A stretch of 60,000 bases of DNA, from contig NC_064048.1 in the NCBI RefSeq assembly GCF_932526225.1, positions 9,450,515 to 9,510,514 of the forward strand, in the 5' to 3' direction. The notes beneath the pieces are model-generated. The model worked only from the letters and a program-made list of their open reading frames with translations, made no database searches and was not told where the DNA came from. The position numbers were made by a program, and so were the translations under genes. Shown piece after piece: positions 13,601-25,600 of this stretch (position 1 is its first letter; each line of letters starts with the position of its first letter). The stretch is from Nematostella vectensis (lineage: Eukaryota > Cnidaria > Anthozoa > Actiniaria > Edwardsiidae).

Positions 13601-16600
13601 GCTTGGACAACATGGCTCAGGGCATCCTTAAGCAAAAAGGCAAGCAGAGATACCTGTTATTATTGTTGTGGTGATGACGGTGATGGGAATGATGACGGTG
13701 ATGATGGTGATGGTGATGGAGATGGTGGTGATGATTGAGATGGTGGTGGTGGTGGTGATGGTGATGGTGATGGTGATGGTGATGGTGGTGGTGATGGTGA
13801 TGGTGATGGTGATGGTGATGGTGATGGTGATGGTGATGGTGATGGTGATGGTGATGGTGGTTGTGGTGGTGATGGTGATGATGATAATGATGGTGGTGAT
13901 GATGGTGATGGTAATGATGATGGTGATGGTGATGGTAATGATGACGGTGATGATGGTGATGGTGATGATGGTGATGGAGATGGTGGTGGTGGTGGTGATG
14001 GTGATGGTGATGGTGATGGTGGTGGTGATGGTGATGGTGATGGTGATGGTGGTGGTGATGGTGATGGTGATGATGATAATGATGGTGGTGATGATGGTGA
14101 TGGTGATGATGATGATGATGGTGATGGTGATGGTGATGGTGATGGTGATGGTGATGGTGATGGTGATGGTGGTGGTGATGGTGGTGGCGGCGGCGGCGAC
14201 GGCGACGGTGATGATGGTAATGTTAGTGTTGGTGATAGTGATGCCGTTAATAGTGGTGGTGATGGTGATCATGGTTATAATGGTAGTAATGATGGAGATA
14301 ATTGTTGTGTTACTGGAACTCGATATTCTGCGGACTTTCGCCGACTTCTTCCATCTACTAGGTTACCTAACGGCTTCCGTCATTCTAGATCCTTGAAGCG
14401 TTGTTATTGGCCAGTACTATAATGGCTTCATGCCACCTCCCCGTAAGGCGCTGAACTTGAAAGCAGCAAATTTAATTCCGTTAGTTTGATTGAAGCCAGC
14501 GGTTAGCAAATTTTTGACGGGGTTCCCATAATATTGAAAACGGCTGTAATTGTGGTGTTGATAGCAATTGCCATTGGCGCGATTTTTAGTCACACAAAGT
14601 ATTCATTTGATCCACATCGTAGATAGCTATTTTAAAGTTTTTTTACAGATGGAACGTTGTATGTTAAAATTTCCAAATGTACAAAAATTGATAAAATTTA
14701 CAAATTTTAACAGTTAATAGGGAATGGCTGATCGTCATTCTTTAAATGTGACGAGAACCCTTGCTTGATGTTTTTTTCATCTCTAATTATTACTTTCTTC
14801 ACCAGACACTGCTATTGCAACAGACAACTCGTCAAATCTGAAAACCCAGCTTCGTTCAGTGCACAAGCAGTCAGACCTACTTGACAAGGAGAAATTCTAC
14901 CTGCAGGACATGATACAGAACAAAGGAGAGGATGACGACGACGAAAAATGTGAACTGCAGGTCTGAACTGAAAATTTATTCCAACCAATGAAGCCTCAGT
15001 ATCCATAGTATGAGAAGCTACCACTTAAACACTATGATATTAATACCACGAACATACAAACAAGAAAACGGACGGGGTCGAAACCAAGCGAAAACTCCGC
15101 CAATAAACGTCGCTTCAATCTGCTTCTTTACTTAGGCACAGTTTGAAGTGGTTGACGCCAAGTGGAAAGCTCTATCCACACAGCATTTATTTAGGCATAA
15201 CTTAAAGTGGCTGACGCCAAGTGGAAAGCTCTATCCGCACAGCGCTTAAATTTGCTTCTTTATTTAGGCACAGCTTGAAGTGGTTGAAACCGAGGGGAAA
15301 GTTCCATCCACACGGCACTTATTTAGGCATAACTTGAAGTGGTTGACGCCAAGTGGAAAGCTCTATCCGCACAGCACATAAATTTGCTTCTTTATTTAGG
15401 CACAGTTTGAAGTGGCTGACGCCAAGTGGAAAGCTCTATCCGCACAGCGCATAAATTTGCTTCTTTATTTAGGCACAGCTTGAAGTGGTTGAAACCAAGC
15501 GGAAAGCTCTGTCCACATAACGCTCAAATTTGCTTCTTTATTTAGGCACAGCTTGAAGTGGTTGACGCCAAGTGGAAAGCTATATCCACACAGCGCATAA
15601 ATTTGCTTCTTTATTTAGACACAGCTTGAAGTGGTTAAAACCAAGCAGAAAGCTATATCCGCACAGCGCATAAATTTGCTTCTTTATTTAGGCACAGCTT
15701 GAAGTGGTTGACGCCAAGTGGAAAGCTATATCCGCACAGCGCATAAATTTGCTTCTTTATTTAGGCACAGCTTGAAGTGGTTGAAACCAAGCAGAAAGCT
15801 CTATCTACACAGCGCTTAAATTTGCTTCTTTATTTAGGCACAGCTTGAAGTGGTTGAAACCAAGCGGAAAGCTCTGTCCACACAGCGGCATGCCTTAGAT
15901 AAGCAGTACTGCCAGATGAAGCACAAGGAAGCGCAGGAGAGAAGGATGGAGTCACGAGTCAGGAAGGACATCTTGAACAGTGCGGACATCGTGTGTTGTA
16001 CACTGAGCGGTAGCGGAAGTAAGAAGTTGCTCAATGACATGAGGGGATCTACCGGGTAAGGATGTGTTATTATTATAAGTTATAGCATGACACAAGGGGA
16101 TCTACCGGGTATGGATGTGTTATTATAAGTTATAGCATGGCACGAGGGGATCTACCGGGTATGGATGTGTTATTATAAGTTATAGCATGGCACGAGGGGA
16201 TCTACCGGGTATGGGTGTGTTATTATAAGTTATAGCATGACACGAGGGGATCTACCGGGTATGGATGTGTTATTATAAGTTATAGCATGACACAAGGGGA
16301 TCTACCGGGTATGGATGTGTTATTATAAGTTATAGCATGGCACGAGGGGATCTACCGGGTATGGATGTGTTATTATAAGTTATAGCATGACACGGGGGGA
16401 TCTACCGGGTATGGGTGTGTTATTATAAGTTATAGCATGACACGAGGGGATCTACCGGGTATGGGTGTGTTATTATAAGTTATAGCATGACACGGGGGGA
16501 TCTACCGGGTATGGATGTGTTATTATAAGTTATAGCATGGCACGAGGGGATCTACCGGGTATGGATGTGTTATTATAAGTTATAGCATGACACGGTGGGA

Positions 16601-19600
16601 TCTACCGGGTATGGATGTGTTATTATAAGTTATAGCATGACACGAGGGGATCTACCGGGTATGGGTGTGTTATTATAAGTTATAACATGACACGGGGGGA
16701 TCTACCGGGTATGGATGTGTTATTATAAGTTATAGCATGACACAAGGGGATCTACCGGGTATGGATGTGTTATTATAAGTTATAGCATGGCACGAGGGGA
16801 TCTACCGGGTATGGATGTGTTATTATAAGTTATAGCATGACCCGGGGGGATCTACCGGGAATGGGTGTGTTATTATAAGGTTATAGCATGACACGAGGGG
16901 ATCTACCGGGTATGAATATGTTATTATAAGTTATAGCATGACACGAGGAAATCTACCGGGTATGGATGTGTTATTATATGTTATAGCATGACATGAGGGG
17001 ATCTACTGGGTATGGATATGTTATTATAAGTTATAGCATGACACGGGGGGATCTACCGGGTATGGATGTGTTATTATAAGTTATAGCATGACACGGGGGG
17101 ATCTACCGGGTATGGGTGTGTTATTATAAGTTATAGCATGACCCGGGGGGATCTACCGGGTATGGGTGTGTTATTATAAGGTTATAGCATGACACGAGGG
17201 GATCTACCGGGTATGAATATGTTATTATAAGTTATAGCATGACACGAGGGGATCTACCGGGTATGGATGTGTTATTATATGTTATAGCATGACATGAGGG
17301 GATCTACTGGGTATGGATATGTTATTATAAGTTATAGCATGACACGGGGGGATCTACCGGGTATGGATGTGTTATTATAAGTTATAGCATGACCCGGGGG
17401 GATCTACCGGGTATGGGTGTGTTATTATAAGGTTATAGCATGACACGAGGGGATCTACCGGGTATGAATATGTTATTATAAGTTATAGCATGACACGAGG
17501 GGATCTACCGGGTATGGATGTGTTATTATATGTTATAGCATGACATGAGGGGATCTACTGGGTATGGATATGTTATTATAAGTTATAGCATGACACAAGG
17601 GGATCTACCGGGTATGGATGTGTTATTATAAGTTATAGCATGACACGGGGGGATCTACCCGGTATGGATGTGTTATTATAAGTTATAGCATGACACGGGG
17701 GGATCTACCCGGTATGGATGTGTTATTATTATAAGTTATAGCATGACACAAGGGGATCTACCGGGTATGGATGTGTTATTATAAGTTATAGCATGACACA
17801 AGGGGATCTACCCGGTATGGATGTGTTATTATTATAAGTTATAGCATGACACAAGGGGATCTACCGGGTATGGATGTGTTATTATAAGTTATAGCATGAC
17901 ACGAGTTGATCTACCGGGTATGGATGTGTTATTATATGTTATAGCATGACATGAGGGGATCTACTGGGTATGGATATATTATTATAAGTTATAGCATGAC
18001 ACGGGGGGATCTACCGGGTATGGATGTGTTATTATAAGTTATAGCATGACACGGGGGGATCTACCCGGTATGGATGTGTTATTATAAGTTATAGCATGAC
18101 ACGGGGGGATCTACCCGGTATGGATGTGTTATTATTATAAGTTATAGCATGACACAAGGGGATCTACCGGGTATGGATGTGTTATTATAAGTTATAGCAT
18201 GACACAAGGGGATCTACCCGGTATGGATGTGTTATTATTATAAGTTATAGCATGACACAAGGGGATCTACCGGGTATGGATGTGTTATTATAAGTTATAG
18301 CATGACACAAGGGGATCTACCGGGTATGGATGTGTTATTATAAGTTATAGCATGGCACGAGGGGATCTACCGGGTATGGATGTGTTATTATAAGTTATAG
18401 CATGGCACGAGGGGATCTACCGGGTATGGGTGTGTTATTATAAGTTATAGCATGACACGAGGGGATCTACCGGGTATGGATGTGTAGTTATAGCATGACA
18501 CAAGGGGATCTACCGGGTATGGATGTGTTATTATAAGTTATAGCATGGCACGAGGGGATCTACCGGGTATGGATGTGTTATTATAAGTTATAGCATGACA
18601 CGGGGGGATCTACCGGGTATGGGTGTGTTATTATAAGTTATAGCATGACACGAGGGGATCTACCGGGTATGGGTGTGTTATTATAAGTTATAGCATGACA
18701 CGGGGGGATCTACCGGGTATGGATGTGTTATTATAAGTTATAGCATGGCACGAGGGGATCTACCGGGTATGGATGTGTTATTATAAGTTATAGCATGACA
18801 CGGTGGGATCTACCGGGTATGGATGTGTTATTATAAGTTATAGCATGACACGAGGGGATCTACCGGGTATGGGTGTGTTATTATAAGTTATAGCATGACA
18901 CGGGGGGATCTACCGGGTATGGATGTGTTATTATAAGTTATAGCATGACACAAGGGGATCTACCGGGTATGGATGTGTTATTATAAGTTATAGCATGGCA
19001 CGAGGGGATCTACCGGGTATGGATGTGTTATTATAAGTTATAGCATGACCCGGGGGGATCTACCGGGAATGGGTGTGTTATTATAAGGTTATAGCATGAC
19101 ACGAGGGGATCTACCGGGTATGAATATGTTATTATAAGTTATAGCATGACACGAGGAAATCTACCGGGTATGGATGTGTTATTATATGTTATAGCATGAC
19201 ATGAGGGGATCTACTGGGTATGGATATGTTATTATAAGTTATAGCATGACACGGGGGGATCTACCGGGTATGGATGTGTTATTATAAGTTATAGCATGAC
19301 ACGGGGGGATCTACCGGGTATGGGTGTGTTATTATAAGTTATAGCATGACCCGGGGGGATCTACCGGGTATGGGTGTGTTATTATAAGGTTATAGCATGA
19401 CACGAGGGGATCTACCGGGTATGAATATGTTATTATAAGTTATAGCATGACACGAGGGGATCTACCGGGTATGGATGTGTTATTATATGTTATAGCATGA
19501 CATGAGGGGATCTACTGGGTATGGATATGTTATTATAAGTTATAGCATGACACGGGGGGATCTACCGGGTATGGATGTGTTATTATAAGTTATAGCATGA

Positions 19601-22600
19601 CCCGGGGGGATCTACCGGGTATGGGTGTGTTATTATAAGGTTATAGCATGACACGAGGGGATCTACCGGGTATGAATATGTTATTATAAGTTATAGCATG
19701 ACACGAGGGGATCTACCGGGTATGGATGTGTTATTATATGTTATAGCATGACATGAGGGGATCTACTGGGTATGGATATGTTATTATAAGTTATAGCATG
19801 ACACAAGGGGATCTACCGGGTATGGATGTGTTATTATAAGTTATAGCATGACACGGGGGGATCTACCCGGTATGGATGTGTTATTATAAGTTATAGCATG
19901 ACACGGGGGGATCTACCCGGTATGGATGTGTTATTATTATAAGTTATAGCATGACACAAGGGGATCTACCGGGTATGGATGTGTTATTATAAGTTATAGC
20001 ATGACACAAGGGGATCTACCCGGTATGGATGTGTTATTATTATAAGTTATAGCATGACACAAGGGGATCTACCGGGTATGGATGTGTTATTATAAGTTAT
20101 AGCATGACACGAGTTGATCTACCGGGTATGGATGTGTTATTATATGTTATAGCATGACATGAGGGGATCTACTGGGTATGGATATATTATTATAAGTTAT
20201 AGCATGACACGGGGGGATCTACCGGGTATGGATGTGTTATTATAAGTTATAGCATGACACGGGGGGATCTACCCGGTATGGATGTGTTATTATAAGTTAT
20301 AGCATGACACGGGGGGATCTACCCGGTATGGATGTGTTATTATTATAAGTTATAGCATGACACAAGGGGATCTACCGGGTATGGATGTGTTATTATAAGT
20401 TATAGCATGACACAAGGGGATCTACCCGGTATGGATGTGTTATTATTATAAGTTATAGCATGACACAAGGGGATCTACCGGGTATGGATGTGTTATTATA
20501 AGTTATAGCATGGCACGAGGAGATCTACCTGGTATGGATGTGTTGTTATAAGTTATAGCATGACACGGGGGGATCTACCGGGTATGGGTGTGTTATTATA
20601 AGTTATAGCATGACACGAGGGGATCTACCGGGTATGAATGTGTTATTATAAGTTATAGCATGACACGAGGGGATCTACCGGGTATGGATGTGTTATTATA
20701 AGTTATAGCATGACACGGGGGGATCTACCGGGTATGGATGTGTTATTATAAGTTATAGCATGGCACGAGGGGATCTACTGGGTATGGATGTGTTATTATA
20801 AGTTATAGCATGACACGAGGGGATCTACCGGGTATGAATGTGTTATTATAAGTTATAGCATGACACGAGGGGATCTACCGGGTATGGATGTGTTATTATA
20901 AGTTATAGCATGACACGGGGGATCTACCGGGTATGGATGTGTTATTGTAAGTTATAGCATGACACGAGGGGATCTACCGGGTATGGATGTGTTATTATAA
21001 GTTATAGCATGACACGAGGGGATCCACCGGCTATGGATGCGTTATTATAACTTGAAGCATGACACGGGGTGATCTACCGGGTATGGATGTGTTATTATTA
21101 TAAGTTATAGCATGACACAAGGGGATCTGCCGGCTATGGATGTGTTATTATAAGTTTTAGCATGACACAAGGGGATCTGCCGGTAATAGATGTGTTATTA
21201 TTATAAGTTATAGCATGAGACAAGAGGATCTGCCGGGTATGGATGTGTTATTATTATAAGTTATAGCATGACACAAGGGGATCTACCGGGTATGGATGTG
21301 TTATTATAAGTAATAGCATGACACAAGGGGATCTACCGGGTATGGATGTGTTATTATAAGTTATAGCATGACACAAGGGGATCTGCCGGGTATGGATGTG
21401 TTATTATAATAAGTTATAGCATGACACGAGGGGATCTACCGGGTATGGATGTGTTATTATTATAAGTTATAGCATGACACAAGGGGATCTGCCGGGTATG
21501 GATGTGTTATTATAAGTTATAGCATGACACGGGGGATCTACCGGGTATGGATGTGTTATTATTATAAGTTATAGCATAACACGAGGGGATCTACCGGGTA
21601 TGGATGTGTTATTATTATAAGTTATAGCATGACACGAGGGGATCCACCGGGTATGGATGTGTTATTATTATAAGTTATAGCATGACACAAGGGGATCTAC
21701 CGGGTATAGATGTGTTATTATAAGTTATAGCATGACACAAGGGGATCTGCCGGGTATGGATGTGTTATTATAAGTTATAGCATGACACAAGGGGATCTGC
21801 CGGGTATGGGTGTGTTATTATAAGTTATAGCATGACACAAGGGGATCTACCGGGTATGGATGTGTTTTACTTTTAGAAAGGTCATCCTTGTTATTGACAG
21901 AACTGTTTTATCGTTATTGCTCAAGCAAGCGCCTCGAATAAGCTCCATGTCTCGAATAAGCACATACCTTGAATAAATCTTTCCCACGAGTAAGCTCCCT
22001 TGAATAAGCTCCTCTCGCGATAAGCCACTCCCACAAATAAGCCCCTCCTAAGATAAGGCACTCCCACGAATAAGCTATTACTCAGATAAGCCACTCCAAC
22101 GAATAAGCCCCTCCTCAGATAAGCCACTCCCACGAATAAGCCCCTCATCAGGTAAGCCTCTTCTTGGCCTCACATGAACAAGCCACTCCTACGAATAAGC
22201 CCTTACCCAGATAAGCCTCTTCCACTGATAAGTCCCTCTTTCGAATAAGCCCCTCGCCAGATAAGCCACTCCCTCGAATAAGCTTCTCCCCAGATAAGAC
22301 AGTCCCACGAATAAGCCCCTCCCCAGATAAGCCTCTTCCACTGATAAGATCCTCCCTCGGATAAGCCACTCCCCAGATAAGCCACTACTATGAATAAGCC
22401 CCTCCCCAGATAAGCCTTTTCCACGGATAAGTTCCTCCCTTGAATAAGCCCCTCCCCAGATAAGCCACTCCCATGAATAAGCCCCTTCCCAGATAAGCCT
22501 CTTCCACGGATAAGTCCCTCCCTCGAATAAGCCCCTCCCCAGATAAGCCACTCCGACAAATAAGCCCCTCCCCAGATAATCCTCTTCCACGGATAAGTCC

Positions 22601-25600
22601 CTCCTTCGAATAAGCCCCTCCCCAGATAAGCCTCTTCCACGGATAAGTCCCTCCCTCGGATAAGCCCTTTCCCAGATAAGCCTCTTCCACGGATAAGTAC
22701 CTCCATCGAATAAGCCCCTCCCTAGATAAGCCTCTTCCACGGATAAGTCTCTCCCTCGAATAAGCCCCTCCCTAGATAAGCCTCTTCCACGGATAAGTCC
22801 CTCCCTCAAATAAGCCCCTTACCATATAATCCCCTCCCTCGAACAAGCGCCTCTCCTAAATAAGAGCCTCGATTAAGAGGAAAAAATATTAATAAGCGCC
22901 TCCTTCGATTATAAGACTGATGAGGGGACTGAACGTTAGAAAAAATGTAACGTTAACTGACACCTCTACCTACCACAATATATTACTATTGAAAGCTTGT
23001 TTTGATATGGAGGATTTTCCCATCTTCACGTTGTTTAAAGACGCTTTTTTATCTATATATAGAACAAAATTTGAAAGATACTGTGTGCATATTTATGTAT
23101 ATACTAGTGCATATTTATGTATATATGTATATTTTTTTAACAGAAAGAAGATTCCGTTTACCTGTGTTATTGTTGACGAGGTGAGCTGGGTCTGACTGGT
23201 CAATCTACATGCAGTTTTCATATTTCTGTCTATCCGTGCGCTCTTTAATTTGCAGTGTTTTGATATTATATTGCGTGTCGCTATCCAAGAGAAAAAATGT
23301 ATGAATTGGTCAAAAATGGTAAACTACAGTTTTAGGGTTTTGTTTTGGTCTTGGCAGGTACATTATCCAGACTTTGCAGTGCTAGATCCTTGTATTTGAC
23401 ACTCCTACAATTTTGTTGTCGTACTTATTTTATAGCCTTTTTCTAAGGCTAGGTTGTATTTAAATTTAATACGTTGGCGAAGCAGTTATGGAATCCTTTC
23501 GGTATTGACACAAGGCTTGGTACTAAAATTGCTGCGATTAAAGGCTGCTATGTCGAGAGGGCGTTTTTAAAAGCTTAGAGCTATGGTAGCATTCACAATA
23601 TTGTTATAATGTGTCTAATTGTGTGTTTACCAACTCTCAGGCGTGTCAGTGCTGCGAGATGGATATTCTGATCCCTCTTCAATACCGACCCTCCAAATTG
23701 ATCTTAGTTGGAGACCCGGAACAGCTACCCGCTACAGTAATATCCACGGTGAGTAAACGTGGGGTATCCTGCTATATTACCGTAGGGTAGCATGTTTTTC
23801 GCATTTTGGTGACCACTTGCTTACGTAACCGAACCATCGATCACGGCACATATTCAAAATATGGGCCCCGCCGGCCCTGCTCCCTACACAAAAAGGAATG
23901 CATATTAATATGAAACTTCCCATTTTTTGTTTGTTTTTTAGTTTTCTAGTTTGAGATCACGATTGCTTGAGTGCTTTATTATTATTATTACTCTCAATTA
24001 AAGCCAATTATTTTTAGAATTCAGGGGTAAGCTGACCACTCCTTTATCCGCCTTTTGTAATATATGGCGCTTGTGAGTGGTTGGACGTTAAATGGAGATT
24101 CCAAAGAATTGAGACAGCAAAAAAGAGAAGTTTGCAAGAAGTTGGTTTCTCCCGAATAAGGTTGTTTTCGGTTATTAATTAGAGATGTTTTTTTTTTAAA
24201 TCTTATTTCCTAATCTATTTGTTATCACCAAAGAGCGCTTAATAATGATTCGTACCTAGTACAGTAGGTACCTGCTGGAACAAGAAATGTTTGAAAACAA
24301 TTATCTTAAACCCGTTGCAAAAGGCTGTCTTCATAAACAAAATAAACAATTTTAACCCCAAATTTTTTCTATATATTGCAAAGTGTTGATATTTTCGGAC
24401 ATGACCGGCCGCGTGGCCTAATGGATAAGGCGTCTGACTTCGGATCAGAAGATTGAGGGTTCGAGTCCCTTCGTGGTCGCTTTTTTATATAACTTGCTTT
24501 ATTGTCTCAAAACTTTATTATTTCATTAACGCATTTCTTGATAAGGCGTCTGACTTCGGATCAGAAGATTGAGGGTTCGAGTCCCTTCGTGGTCGCTTTT
24601 TTATATAACTTGCTTTTTAGTCTCAAAACTTTATTATTTCATTAACGCATTTCTTGATAAGGCGTCTGACTTCGCATCAGGAGATTGAGGGTTCGAGTCC
24701 CTTCGTGGTCGCTTTTTTATATAACTTGCTTTTTAGTCTCAAAACGTTATTATTTCATTAACGCATTTCTTGATAAGGCGTCTGACTTCGGATCAGAACA
24801 TTGAGGGTTCGAGTCCCTTCGTGGTGGCTTTTTTATATAACTTGCTGTCTCAAAACTTTATTATTTAATTAACGCATTTCTTGATCGCTAAGTCATTCTA
24901 GCTTTAGTAATGAGCTTTATAGGTAATCAGCTTTATTAGTTAATTATTAAATAAATAATTATTAATTAATCAACTTTATTATTTCATTAACGTATTTCTT
25001 GAACGCTAAGTCATTCTAGCTTTAGTAATGAGCTTTATAGGTAATCAGGTAAATAGGTAATCATAATGACACTGACTTATTTTTTGCTTTCTTTTTTGCT
25101 TCCTTCCGTTTTGCTTCCTTTACGTAAGTTGAGTAGAGTTCTTTTAACATAGGTAAGCAAAGGCTTTCCTTTGACATTCGGACATGTCCGTATACACCTA
25201 TTTAAATAAACGTTGCCAGTGCAAATGGCGAATGGCAATTGGCAAATGGCAGTTCTAAGACCAATCACTGCTTATGGGTATAATTATTTGTAAGAATAAA
25301 GATGATAAGTAATATTGAAATTATCCACATTTTCCTACATTCAGTAGAAGTTCCATGGTATTTTTTGAAAGATTGGCTAACATTTGACAACGCCATTTGC
25401 TGTTTGCACTGGCAACGTTTATTGAAATAGGTGAATGTGCAATCGCAAATGGCAAATGACATTCCCAAGACCGATAGCTGCTATTGGATACTATAGTCAT
25501 TTGTTGGAATAAAGTTGATTAATCCAGCGACATCAGAGCCATATATTGATGACTTTTGATGGATTATCGTATGATTTATCCCTGGAGCCAATTGTACTTT

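Noticed and set aside
13628-14396. Met/Val and Thr/Ile open frames of 214-242 codons
   Set aside because: Pure consequence of the GATGGT microsatellite.
16036-21870. Regular repeat resembling a CRISPR array
   Set aside because: Units are contiguous with no unique spacers, in an animal gene intron. It is a minisatellite.
21921-22809. Minus-strand frames with repeated RGLFVGVAYL-like units
   Set aside because: Overlapping open frames in three phases arise from the 17/51-bp repeat. No start context or splice support.
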